NCBI GenBank assembly: GCA_008973525.1
Contig: WACJ01000083.1
Coordinates: 496,001-560,000, forward strand
DNA length: 64,000 nt
Origin: Stenopsyche tienmushanensis
Taxonomy: Eukaryota > Arthropoda > Insecta > Trichoptera > Stenopsychidae
Reading direction: 5' to 3'
Shown here one piece after another: positions 38,221-49,426 of the stretch. The notes under the pieces were generated by a model. It was not told where the DNA came from and searched no databases. It saw nothing but the letters and a program-made list of their open reading frames with translations. How positions within the stretch are numbered: the stretch's first letter is position 1; every line of letters starts with the position of its first letter. A program made the translations under genes and the position numbers.

Positions 38221-38520
38221 ACGGCCTTTTACTCGGGAGAGACTCCTAAAGCCTTCGACTTGAAATATTCAGCACGCCGATGTGCCAATTGAGTAAAGTT
38301 TCGATGCCAATGATGATCCGGATGTCTTTCAACTTGCAGAGCTTATGTCAATGTTTATTTATGAGGAGAAAGCTGCCGATCGGGATAATAATGAGCTGAA
38401 CGAAGAAGACTGCATTAACCTGCTTGAGGAGTTCGAATGAAGCAAATTATTTTATGCAATGCAGCGCAGACGAATCATGTCCTACAAAATTACATTTAAG
38501 TGACTCAATTTAATAAAGTT
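38190..38520 (+). pseudogene. unidentified coding-like remnant with poly(A) signal
   Basis: Two adjoining open patches are visible on the plus strand. ANLQKSIKYTAFYSGETPKA (about 38198-38257) continues to a stop at 38291. In another frame, FDANDDPDVFQLAELMSMF then EEDCINLLEEFE ends at a stop at 38438-38440. The second peptide is strongly acidic, like a protein C-terminus. AATAAA follows at 38511-38516. The pattern suggests the 3' end of a decayed retrocopy or transposase gene. Family not recognised. Confidence 0.35.
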
Positions 38521-38529
38521 CAATTCCAT

Positions 38530-38995
38530 ATTTCCCAAGGATCAGACGGAAAATGAATAAAATGCAGCAGTTTCGTTTGGAGTGCCATCTTTCATCCCTT
38601 TAACATTTCTTATTCAGTGAAAAATGGAAGCCAGTAAAACTAATTTTCATAATTAATCTTCAAAAAGATACATCTGCTGATTGTATAAAAATGTGTGCAC
38701 TACGATAACCCAGAAAGAAAATGATCATGGATAGACCACATGTTACATCGATGACCAAAAATTTTGACTCTCCGAATTTGACTCCAACTGATTATCACAT
38801 CTTCAGATCAGATCGGATTTTTTCTCGCTGTTAAGGCAATGACATAAGCGAGGACAAGGACAAGATAGGACACATGTCAAGGTAGACAAATAAAAATGCA
38901 TTGAAGCATCTTGGAATGATACCCAAGTGATGTGATTGAAAAACCTACCGATATCCGAGTGGCTACATTCAGAAAATTGTTATATCGCGGTGGAA
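38530..38995. other. non-coding, nothing recognised
   Basis: AT-rich; no ORF or repeat end. Confidence 0.4.
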
Positions 38996-38999
38996 ATAA

Positions 39000-39240
39000 C
39001 ATGCCTGCGTGATGCCAATGTTAATCGTCGCAGGCGCCGTTTGCAATATTAATAGTCGTTTTTCTTCAGTCCTACGCATGCGCGAGTACAAGTTCACACG
39101 CGCAGGAAAGATAGCCTTGATATCGGGAAGACGTGCTCTTTCCGCCGGCCTCACCATCTCGTAACTAAGCTCTTTCTCTCAATATAAATAAATGCCTCCT
39201 GTTCATCTGTCTATACCACATCATAGTAAACAGATTAATT
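39000..39240 (+). mobile_element. LTR-like repeat, hairpin decayed
   Basis: GATAGCCTTGATATCGGGAA, GACGTGCTCTTTCCGCCGGC, a CTCTTTCTCTC tract and TATAAATAAATGCC follow in the family order. The hairpin is mutated on its left arm. Confidence 0.5.
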
Positions 39241-40572
39241 GGAATAGTAAATAATCCCCTATGCTAATCCTAATCAAATCCAGATTGTGATAGTAGATAT
39301 ACATACAATGGTATATGTACTATTTAAAGCTATGATCATAATAAGTTCCATGGCAACAAATATTTAGCACAACATAGTATCAAATCATCCTTAAAAATAC
39401 CCTAAAATTCGCATGAAGTAGCCTAGATACATGCGACGTGATAGATGCGATTATATTAACCCCATAACATTGAGTCATATCGCTATCGTAATTAGATCTA
39501 CATAAGCCTCCCCCGTGGTTTAAAAAACTTCTCTATGTCTGGACTTGGTCGACGACCAATTTATCATGGGGTTTTCCATCGAATGTATCATGAGTCATGT
39601 ATATGTTTAAATACATTCGATCAGAAACATGTAGATAAGATTTTTCAAATTGCGTATTATATGAAAATGTAAATTCATATATGATGTTTACATGTCAATA
39701 GATGTTTATCGACAACGGAAACTCATTAGAGGCTAGCTAAATCATGAGATCTGCCTTGCATGGTAATCGTCTTCTGATTTTCCGAACATGATGACCTTCC
39801 GATACCAAAATGCTGGAACGAAATTATAATTTTGTGACCTCTGAAAGTAGATTTTCCTACCGTGCTTCCTATTTAGGGTTACAAGTCAAATGATTTAAAC
39901 GAAAGAGGAAAATGACGAAGACAAAAAGAATAACAGAAGCATCAATCACAATTACAAACCGGAAAATGACATTTAATTCATATATAAATGAAGATCCTTT
40001 GTAAATCTTTGTAAACAAGTATATTTCCTGTTTACAATAATGTGAATCGCTGCTTCATGGATTATAAAAAGTATTGTCGTTATTCTATCGACCTTTAAAA
40101 CTGAAGAAATTATTATAAAAGGATTCCTGGAGTTAAAAAAGTAAATGTTGATCATCTCTTTACTTGAATCCCTATTTAAATAATCCCATCATAACTTAAC
40201 TACATGTGAAAAATAATGGAAAACCACAACCTAATAAATGATTTCTCTAGGAATGTTTCCTATGGATATTGCTTACATCCTATAACATTCTTCCATAATA
40301 AATAGATAGCATTCATATATTTTTCGTGGAAATCCCAATGTATCATTATCAAATCCATAGTTTCCCTGCATGGATTCTTAACATACTAGAGTATGTTAAG
40401 CAAAATTATAATATCATAGATCTTATTATCATGTTAACTTAAGACAGTGATAATTATATCAACGAATTTAGTAAATTGACCAACTCGACTCTGGTTTGAT
40501 CTGTTTTCCTGGATCTGAAAATATAAGCACCGAGGAGATTGATAAAGTTGAACAGGAGCACTGATTTAATCA
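39240..40572. other. AT-rich non-coding DNA
   Basis: No gene or TE end seen. Confidence 0.4.
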
Positions 40573-40580
40573 TACAAGCA

Positions 40581-41146
40581 CAGAGCCGTAACTAGGGTAT
40601 GAAGCGCCCGTGGCAACTATCTAACTTAACCCCCCCCCCCCCCCGCGGAATCCAATTTATTTTTTAAAGTTAACTAATACTATTATAAATGCAATATATT
40701 AAATAATAATATACAAAGATACTCCCAAAAGTACCCGACCTAATGTATAGATGACGGTTACTATTGTAAAATAATACTATGATGCAAAGTCTCTAGACAC
40801 TACGTTGCTTCGGTGATCATACAGATCATAGAAAATTCCGCCCTAAAAGAGGACGGAGTGGCCATAAGGTTTGTATGCTCAATCGGTCCGCTTTTCGGAC
40901 CGCTGATATAACGAATGAGCGACTCGTGATCGGGGATGCCATACTTGAACATAACGATAATGAAGAAAAGAGGAATTAGACAACTTAGTATATATTATAA
41001 AAATGGACAGAATCAATCAGTGTTGGTTCGTGTAAAGTAGAATGGTTTACCGTGCGCAACTCTCAAAGGTATACTGCGTTTTGCGCCCCAAGCCCAGTTG
41101 CGCCCGTGGCGGGCGCCTGCTTTGCCACGCCCTAGTTACGACCCTG
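40581..41146 (+). mobile_element. complete TIR DNA transposon (MITE), family B
   Basis: The left end CAGAGCCGTAACTAGGG and the inverted right end CAGGGTCGTAACTAGGG are TIRs. The flanks ACAAGCA (40574-40580, 41148-41154) are a 7-bp match, or 8 bp with one mismatch, as in hAT or P-type elements. A run of 15 C lies at 40630-40644. No coding capacity was recognised. Other copies are at 1925-2507, 31547-31910 and 49718-49985. Superfamily uncertain. Confidence 0.82.
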
Positions 41147-41219
41147 AACAAGCATTATAATTCGAAAATGGACATAGTACTTTATTTTACATGAGACAAA
41201 TTGGTTTTTGGACAATCAT

Positions 41220-41660
41220 CACACCGTTGTTCCACGGTTGGATGTCGGTAAATTCTCGACCATCCTAACCCTCTTCCCTCGATTCTGACACCATTGTAAC
41301 GTGGTGGAGCGAAGGCGCTACGTGTTCGTCAGGATAGCCACGCTCGCACACACGGGTACATTCTGCTCTCAGAGCATTATATAACCGAGCGGAGGGATAG
41401 AAGTGGACGGACGACGAATATAATGTTTCGTCTTAGAGAATTTCTTAATTAATAGCGAGAGAAATATATGGCCGCGGGAAGTACGTTCTTCCGCAGCCAA
41501 GGCTATCCAACGACTCTTCACGACTCTTGCCTCCTGTGCGTCAACCCTGAATCGACAACGGTGCACGCACAAGAAGCGATAGCCATCGTTATCTCAGACC
41601 CAATGTATCTGCAACGCTACAGCAGAAGAAGAAAAAGACGGAAGATGTCACTGTTAATCT
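41220..41660 (-). mobile_element. LTR with candidate primer-binding site
   Basis: On the minus strand homology to the 44810 copy begins at AGTGACATCTTCCGTC (about 41652). It runs through the hairpin (GGCTGCGGAAGAACG...CTTCCCGCGGCC) and GGTTATATAATGCTC to about 41300. TGGTGTCAGAATCGAG (about 41283-41298) follows, placed and shaped like a tRNA primer-binding site. AGT-starting ends resemble gypsy-type LTRs. No gag or pol follows, so it is a solo or truncated LTR. The ORFs at 41369-41662 are within the LTR. Confidence 0.5.
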
Positions 41661-43285
41661 GATGAATTAAATCTACACAGACTAACACCGTCATGGCATG
41701 GGAATAATATTTCGCCCACCTCTACTATGTGTGTATGTCTATACATAGCATAAAGCAACCACCACACCAGCAGTGTAACTATTTTATTTTATATTACACA
41801 ACACACAAACACAGGAAAAAAAGTAATGCATAAAATCAAGTTTTCCTAGAAGCTAAGAAGATTCACTTCTTCCTTCACAAAAGAAATTTAAATTAAGAGT
41901 TTTTTTTATAAAAAGTGCTTAGCCCTTTATCAAGAAATATATAAAGAGTTACATGCTAAAAGTCCGAGTATATTTATAATTCATGTTATTTAAATGATTA
42001 AAAAACAGTATAGAAAACATTCGCAAAACATATTTTCAATTAATTTGACTCAATAAATCTAATCGATCTATCCTAGTAAAACCAGTATTAACAATATTTT
42101 CCTCTGTGGCTTTTTTCTTAATGTTTCCTCAATCAAGCTTATCGTCCATTTGCGAAAAAGATAAATTAGTCTCGAGTTTCTATTAAATCATATTGCGTTA
42201 GATGATTTCCATATTTCCATCCAAATATCATACGAGGGAATAATACTGGAAAATGTTGTAAAAAGACTCTTCAATTGAATCCGGTTTTAGAGGACGATGT
42301 CGTCATGACTCAAATGGCGATCTTCTAACTTTTTGTTGCAAAGAGCTGCTTTGTAGTCGAGGTGTCTTCGGCCAGTCCCCATGCGGCATCCCAATTAACT
42401 TTTTCGACAAGTGGACACCAGGAAAGACGATAATCGGCCTTCAATTAGCGAGTGTCCAAGTATTGCTCACCTTTCTCCAGCCGAAGATGAATATAAATTA
42501 CTGGGATCGCTAGCAACCACATGAGGTTGCATGTCCAGAGAGCACGTTGCTAAGATGTGTGCACCTAACCGCGAAAACATGTCATCCAATACGATTAATG
42601 GACATTTGTCTCTTCTGCATCGTCTATTCTGGTCAGCTGTCGGTCAGCAACAGAGGGCAACATTTCAATCTCCAAGACCGTGACTCTTGTGGCACAAATG
42701 CAGCAGGAGTGACCTTAGGCACTATGCAAAGCAGGCCTTGGACTTCTAACTTAATTTTCTAGGTCGTTCAAAATAATAAATGGGTCTTGCTGCATGCTAA
42801 TGATTGGAGCCACTTCTGCGCCTTAATTGCATTTGCTGCAATATTGCAACGTGGCTGGAGCGTGGTGCGCTTTTGATGTCGACACTAGCATATTATGTAT
42901 TAAGCAATTGATCCAGCTAAATTATGCCTAAGGATCAATTTTCCTGTTTGATTTTATATGAAGAAAACTTATAAGAAAGAAAATTTAATATTATAATGCA
43001 TAATTACTTTAAGTAAATATGAATCAGGGGATGAATCAAATATAATTTGGTTCATTTTTTTGAAGCATTTTGAAACTAAATTAGGCTAACCCTTAAGGCA
43101 GCAATTTTCTACTTTTAAGCTACCACGCCTCCCTTCCTGAAAAAATATTATGTATTCCATTTCTTAACGGAAATTGTTAGCTTAAAGATAGCGCTGTGTG
43201 TTGTGTAATATATAATAAAAGAGGCACGCTATTGATCTAATGATTGCTTTATGTCACACACAGTAGAAGTGGCGCGCAAAACGGA
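41660..43285. other. no supported gene
   Basis: The part at 42290-42780 is less AT-rich with an ORF at 42547-42762 of unknown nature. The rest is AT-rich spacer. Confidence 0.35.
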
Positions 43286-43682
43286 TTGGTATTAAATCCC
43301 TCAAAGAGGTGAAACACAATGTCGTGTCCGAATTCCAATGGCTCATAAAGAGCATTCTTACACGTTGAGCTCGGAGACAGAGGCGAAGGGAGTCTTGCAG
43401 GTCGGAGATTGTGAATGGGAGACAGAGACGGAGAGAGTTTATTGTATACATCATTGTATAGATCTTTAACCTAAATGTATCGACTAATAATGATATGTGA
43501 ATGATATAATGGATCGATTTCAAGTGTATTGTTCATGTTTACTTAAAGAAATGACCAAATATTGTGTGCTATCGACAGTATTTATTTATTTATGTACAAG
43601 CTTCAAACGCGCAGCGGTGGTCCTGATAGATAAGTGGATCTGTATATACGATAAGTGGCGGACAAGCAAATATAGCATCTAA
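43285..43682 (-). repeat. unclassified repeat family A, longest copy
   Basis: The low half (43290-43562) is the inverse of 28012-28262 and includes GGAGACAGAGACGGAGAGAG. The high half (43555-43682) matches 31910-32038. Together they define a unit of about 400 bp. Class unknown; the pyrimidine-rich tract with CTCTCCGTCTCTGTCTC could be part of an LTR or SINE. Confidence 0.6.
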
Positions 43683-43684
43683 GA

Positions 43685-44805
43685 TTATGAAGACTTTAAA
43701 TTAGCTCATTTCTCTGATAATACATATTATTATCAAATTTGTACTGTATTTTCGACCAAGTGCGTTGCGGTCATTGTATCCGAGAACTCGAAGAATGCAA
43801 AAAAAAAACTCTACCTATTGAGGACGACATATTAAGACTCGTTTCTGTTGCAACTTCTAAGCTGGTACTTTTTTCTTCTTACATAAGACACTCAGTCGAC
43901 GTGAAACTTGTTAAGCCCGTCATAAAAACCGTCTTCCAAGATTAAATCGACACACCCAAATTTAGCACTGGCCGTCGTTTTAGCGCTTTTTCGACGACCC
44001 ATCCGTTTGAACTTCGGAAGCGTGCTCACAATTCATTTTCAGCGATTCCCATCAAAGGTCATCGCTTATGGATAGATCCAAGAAATACGAATCGCTGAGA
44101 CACGAATAGCGTACCTTGAAATTGCACAAATCGATGAAAAACGCTCTTTCATTTTCCAGCGGAAATCGAGTCTAAACAACCCGGAAAACGTGAAAATTTT
44201 TAACCGTTAACATTTTGACCTTGACTCGCTGTAAAAATTTAGTTTTTAGTCTTAATCGGTCATCGTGTTCGGAGACCACCTTGGGTTTCGCTGGCCATCA
44301 AATTGGTCAATGGGTCACATTAGCGGAGACGCACGCAACGCGAATTAAACGACAGTTTCAATACCATCAGACTATTTTATACGAAGCTGAAAGCAGCCTG
44401 ATAGCCGTAATGTGTATCCCATTGATTCCTGGTCACGTTGTATCTGAGGGAGTCCGAAGTCCCGTCGTCTCAACAACAAAGGATCGCATGTACTATTTTT
44501 AGCTCCATATAAAGTACTGCTTTGATGATGTGACCCGATAATTGAAGAAATCCTACCCAATAGGCATCATCGTCATCAATCAACTCGCTTATATGCATCT
44601 CTATCCTGAGCCTATTAATAATATCATTTTTATTTTTAACATCAAAAATCCGATCATGAAAAGTGATCCATCACGCGATCAAGATTGCTTTCAAGACTAA
44701 TTGACTTGGGGTTGATAACCATGACTAAACATTTTTGATCAAAAATCTGCAACAAATATCAATAGGCATTAAAAATATATGCATGTTAAAAATTCTTGAG
44801 AACAC
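43685..44805. other. no supported gene
   Basis: ORFs at 43739-43945 and 44215-44502 (plus) lie in moderately GC-rich DNA but show no domain or splice context. Confidence 0.3.
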
Positions 44806-44809
44806 GTAG

Positions 44810-45125
44810 TAGCGACATCTTCCGTCTCTCTCCAGGTGCAATGTGTTATTTTAACAACGCCATCTCTTGTGGCCCTACGGAGACATTTCACCTGCATACC
44901 GACCGATCGCTTCTTGCGTGTACACCGTTGCCGGTTGGATAGTGACGCGCAGGAGGCGGGAGTCTTTGGTTAGCCTTGGCTGCGGGAGGTCGTCCTTCCT
45001 GCAGCCAAATCTCTCTCTCTCGTGTGGATTAAATAGTTATTTAGAAAAGGGAGTCTTTCTATTCGACGCCCCTCAATTATCATCCATTCGTCCAGCAACA
45101 TCACGGTTTTGCACATAGACCGACA
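44810..45125 (+). mobile_element. LTR-like repeat with intact hairpin
   Basis: It starts near AGCGACATCTTCCGTC, carries GACGCGCAGGAGGCGGGAGT and the hairpin GGCTGCGGGAGGTCG...CCTTCCTGCAGCC. A TCTCTCTCTC tract follows. It is collinear with the minus-strand copy at 41300-41655. No internal retrotransposon sequence is adjacent. Confidence 0.6.
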
Positions 45126-45380
45126 AATTGTTTTTGGAGGTTAGGGAGGTCTTTTACTACGTTTCACACATAGTCCCTACGTTCTAAGTGTCAGGCTTGT
45201 TGAAATATCAATACTTTGAAAAAATAACCAAATTTTCACCTTTAAATCGTCATAACTTTTTCGTTTGTGATCATAATATCACGAAATAAATGTTTTATTT
45301 TATTTTATTTTGCAATATCTTTTGTGGGCACCTCTGTCGTATAAATTAATTGTTTTGTACGTCTCTAAATAAATAAATCC

Positions 45381-45494
45381 GGTAGTGTCAGGTCTGGAGA
45401 CTGTACAAGCCACGGAATAGGGCACGTCCTCTTGCAAATCCAGTGGTGTCAGATCTGGAGATCACGCGGGATACAGAATAGGGCCGCCAAAAGA
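45381..45494 (+). repeat. two units of the 65-bp repeat seen at 5122
   Basis: Units start GGTAGTGTCAGGTCTGGAGA and AGTGGTGTCAGATCTGGAGA. The first has a GGGCACGTCCTC block and the last ends AATAGGGCCGCCAAAAG, exactly as in the array at 5122-5310. Confidence 0.75.
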
Positions 45495-46400
45495 ATTAAT
45501 TTACACAACAAAGGTGTGAATGGACATTTGTGTGAACAATCGAGCGGGCAGTATTTCTTTTAGTTTGCTGTTCAAGGCATTCGCTTCGAAGAGAATTTGT
45601 AGAAAAGCACATTAAATGCTTTTCAAGAAAAATTAATATAGTAATTCTAATAGGTCACATAAGTATCTTGGAAGAAAGAGACCAGAACGTGAAAAATGTC
45701 TAAACCGTAATATTAAAGCTCGAAGATGCCTATATTTAAGAATTCGTTTTACGTCGTTGCGTTACATAAATAACGACGACGCCATACGAAATTACACACA
45801 AATGAAATAATAACGAATATATATGGGTCGATTTACATCGGCGCCTTTGGTAAACATTGCAATTTTTTGTCATAAGCACGCTCATAACAACCGTAAAACA
45901 TTTCAAGAATTCAACTACATTATCAACTTAATAGCCAATGTCTAAATCTGGGTTATTGCCTTTTTTTTAAACGTCGCACATTATGCTAAATCATTGATTC
46001 GTCGGCCACGATCATGTTCAATGTAAATTTAAAAATGACCTTTGGAAAACCGGCTCTTAATGTAATCAATAATTTTGTCGGACAACACTAATACAACGCG
46101 TCGACAACAAAATGTCCTAAACAAAACAATGTTTAAGACGTTTCAGAGACATAAAGAAAAGGGGACACAATTGTAAAACGGGCATGGAAATATCCAATCG
46201 GGCAACACCGATGAAAGCTGCAGAATCAAAAAATAAGCATGTAATACATGCAACGATCCACTTCAATTACATCACCTCATTTGCGCGAAAAAAATCTGGC
46301 ACGATCCAATATTGGAAGTTGGTCGCCATAAAAATTACATATTTTTATCATAAAACCGGTATACAAAAGCAGATTCGTGAGTGCCATCATTATGAAACAT
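45495..46400. other. non-coding, nothing recognised
   Basis: AT-rich DNA; ORFs are short and featureless. Confidence 0.4.
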
Positions 46401-46429
46401 TTTTATTGAGTTTATAAATAATAACCAAA

Positions 46430-46496
46430 TGTTCGTATGGCAAATTTGATTTTAAACTCTGATTATAAAGCTTTGGGTTCGAATCCAAGTCGTGGA
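46430..46496 (+). repeat. tRNA-derived SINE head with exact B box
   Basis: ACTCTGATTATAAAGCTTTG is followed by GGTTCGAATCC, a perfect pol III B box. The upstream GTATGGCAAATTTG is a poor A box. A real tRNA gene is unlikely because no acceptor stem pairs around it. Confidence 0.5.
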
Positions 46497-46499
46497 AAA

Positions 46500-47225
46500 A
46501 ATGTTCACCGTACCAAGAAATTTGAGAGATCAGATGTATTAATAATTTCGATTGATCATATCGATCCAGATTAAGTCTGATTTTCTGAACTACATGAAAC
46601 ATCTCTAGAAAAATATGGTCACAGTTCAGTACAAAATTCTGGCTAAAGTACCTGTATATAATTAATGTCTGATAACGTAATCTTAAATTTAACCCTTTAA
46701 CCACGACCAAGCGATTGGCATCTAGATTCAATTTTCAGCAATCAGTGGAATGAGCAAACTTCATAATTGGGTTCAACTTAATGAATCACCTACAGGCAAT
46801 CAGTAAAACAATAGAGTGAACTATTGAATATGAGGTTCTACTATTATTGGAAGTGACGGGAACAATTACAACTCCAATTTAATATTGAAAACAATAGCAC
46901 AAAGGGATATAGTTATAGTTGAAGAAGTAAAACTAAATTAATGATTAAGCAGTCGAAATCGGCACTCAATAATCTTGGGATCAAATCTACAGAAAGTAAG
47001 ATAGGTGACAACATTTTTAAAAGCATAAATATTCTATGAAAACTATGCCAAATTAATCGATAATAGTTCTATAGAAAGAACTGCAAAATTATATAATAAA
47101 GTGGCTTAGGGGTGTATGTTGACTACTGGAGTTGTTAATTTGGTTGTCATTGATAAAATAATACATCAGCATATATATTCAAACATTCCAGACATAATGC
47201 ATTTGATTATAAAAGTTCTTCTTGT
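46500..47225. other. AT-rich non-coding DNA
   Basis: Nothing recognised. The 113-codon minus ORF (46390-46731) overlaps the SINE head and lacks a domain. Confidence 0.4.
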
Positions 47226-47227
47226 TT

Positions 47228-47478
47228 TAATTGTTTCCCTCTCTTTTTGAGGATCCTCGTAAAATAAGGATTTCCGTCGTATACTGCGAGTCCGTATCGA
47301 GGCTGCGGAGCCCTATTGACACTGGGGGTGGAAACACCCATCCTTCTCTTCGAGGCCCTTGGACTGCCCCACGACTCGAAACGCCCCTCGTGGTCTGCAC
47401 AAGGCAGCCGCGACGAAGATTCCGGGCCGTGGAAGACAGCGAGAAGGGTAAACCGCAACAAGTCATGGAATAAAAGGG
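47228..47478 (-). repeat. GC-rich dispersed repeat, copy 2
   Basis: On the minus strand, GGGCCTCGAAGAGAAGGATG, CGGACTCGCAG, TATACGACGGAAA and GATCCTCAAAAAGAGAGGG match 25060-25280. Overlapping ORFs on both strands come from the GC-rich composition. Confidence 0.65.
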
Positions 47479-47628
47479 AAATCCCGCTAAATATTAATAT
47501 AAAAACTTGCATATAAAATTTATAATTCATTAACTACATAAAGAACATATTATTTTGTCATGACATTTGTGTGCTAAATCTAATACCTTTTTATATTCAG
47601 GCTTAATTATTTTTTGCCACATTATGTA

Positions 47629-48007
47629 TAGTAGACCCGCGGTAATCCGGCGCTCCCTGTAGTCCGACATCCCATACGAGTATAGTCACCGTTGATTGTG
47701 GAACAGGTAAAAGGCAAACTTTCAAGAAAACTAAATGTATAAATGGTTTCTTCGGGGTAGAAACAGGCATATATCTATTTCTGAGCACATATTGGCCATG
47801 AAAGCAAAATTGTTTTACAGGGGCTATTTCTATAATATAAAACCATGTATTGTCTATGTATCATTTTTATAATTTTTCAGATTACAAGTCCTCCATTCCA
47901 AAAAGTTCCAGACTACAAAGGATCGGGAGTAGTACTCTATAGTCCGACAAATTGGATAATCCGACACAACTTTGCAAAACGTTTGTCGGATTACCGTGAG
48001 TCGACTG
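47629..48007 (+). mobile_element. pogo-like MITE A, TA-flanked
   Basis: TIRs TAGTAGACCCGCGGTAATCC and, inverted, CAGTCGACTCACGGTAATCC lie between TA dinucleotides (47627-47628, 48008-48009). The interior contains further GTAGTCCGACA and ATCCGACA words in both orientations. 379 bp, no ORF of note. Confidence 0.8.
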
Positions 48008-48073
48008 TATTTATGTTTATTTCTATTATTTTTTTAAATTAATTCAACCAATAAGAAAGTAACATAGGCATAG

Positions 48074-48240
48074 TCTAATAAACAAAAATAAAAAAATGTT
48101 TGTTCGTATTTTATGCGTTGCCATACCGTTCATTCGATTGCGATAAAACTTTGCCAACTTATTTTTGGCACCTTCTCAAATAATATAGGTATAGTACAAT
48201 TAACTTACATTAGATCTTATATATAAAAATCAATGTTTTT
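48074..48240 (+). mobile_element. Helitron-type 5' ends, two in tandem
   Basis: TCTAATAAACAAAAATAAAA at 48074 leads to GCCATACCGTTCATTCGATT and GCGATAAAACTTTGCC. A second TCTTATATATAAAAATCAAT starts at 48215. TC-starting TATATAAAAAT ends followed by a TTCGATTGCGAT block are typical of insect Helitron termini. No Rep/helicase is present. Confidence 0.55.
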
Positions 48241-49426
48241 ATGTTTGATGAAAAATAATGATTCATAATTTTGGTCCATTTTCACGTGTAATTTTTAAGT
48301 AAAATATGTACTTATAGGCGCAGAGATATGTGTGTAAAATGTCGACATACGAGTGGAAAGGATTAATATGTATTCAGTTGATTCTAGACAATGTGCAATT
48401 AAATCTTAAACAAACGCTTTTATTACTTCTACAACAATCATCAAAGGAGCAAACATTTTTTCCCGCTAAAATAAAGATAGGTTCGGTTCTAATTTCTAAT
48501 ATTTTGCTATTACATTCTAAGCTGTAAAATAGCTACCCAATTGGTAATTAATATTTTTTGTTATATGATTGTATTTTTTTGTTGTTTGATAGATAATCAT
48601 CACAAACGTTGGTTTTTGGTCGTATAAACAATCGTTTTTCGTTACTCTTGCGAGAAGTAAAAGTAATCGAATTTGTTGAGTATCACTGACATAGCTCACC
48701 TTTCTATTTTAAGCACAAATCAACTATGTGCATCCTTTTGTAACTCTTGATGAACCCCTTGGATTCACACACAGAATGGTATCGAAAGGGCGTTTAACTG
48801 AATTCTAAACGCACTTGATCACATTTTTGTCGAACATTCTAATCACAACAAACCGGTACTGTTGACTCACGGCACAGAGAAAGGTCACCAACGCGGCCCA
48901 CGTTTGCAGAACACCTTTGTTTCGAAACTCAATCACTGGCACAACACTTATTGGATCTTCTTGCACATTTTCGAGGCATTCGAATCGGAAAATCGACACA
49001 ATTCGGGCAAAAATTCGACGAGATCCGAACCGCGCGCCGACGGAAACTTCTACAGAAGTTTTTTTACGATACGGCCATTTACAGTTCACCTGAAATACAG
49101 GTTATGTCGAGTTCAACGGTTGGAGAAAGGCTTTAGAGGTGGTGTCTAGCGAGCAAAGGTGATGCTTATTCTTCGAGCCATAGAGTCTAAAATAGTAGAT
49201 GAACGGCACTCACCTGTACCCATAAGCAATTCGAGACAACCTCATACAAGAGTGGAGCAAAATTGACACTTAGTAATAGCTGATTTAAGGTCGAGTATAT
49301 TTTGGCAGTTATTACTTCTTGCGTGTAACCTAATAATGGTTGTCTTGAGCGGAAATTGAGTAGAAAGGGCAACCCTTCTCCAACTATCTTTTTGATAGCC
49401 CAAACTAGTTTTACTTTTTATATGTA
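48240..49426. other. no supported gene; GC-shifted patch
   Basis: The patch 48780-49150 is less AT-rich and open on both strands. On the minus strand a TGTATTTCAG acceptor-like site and a GTGAGT donor-like site occur, so it may contain an untranslated or coding exon. No protein family was recognised. Confidence 0.3.

Noticed and set aside
46430..46496. A functional tRNA gene
   Set aside because: The B box is perfect but no acceptor-stem pairing or good A box is visible; it fits a SINE head better.
47207..47530. ORFs of 107, 80, 79 and 66 codons
   Set aside because: They lie in a GC-rich dispersed repeat also found at 25060-25280, where the frames are not kept.
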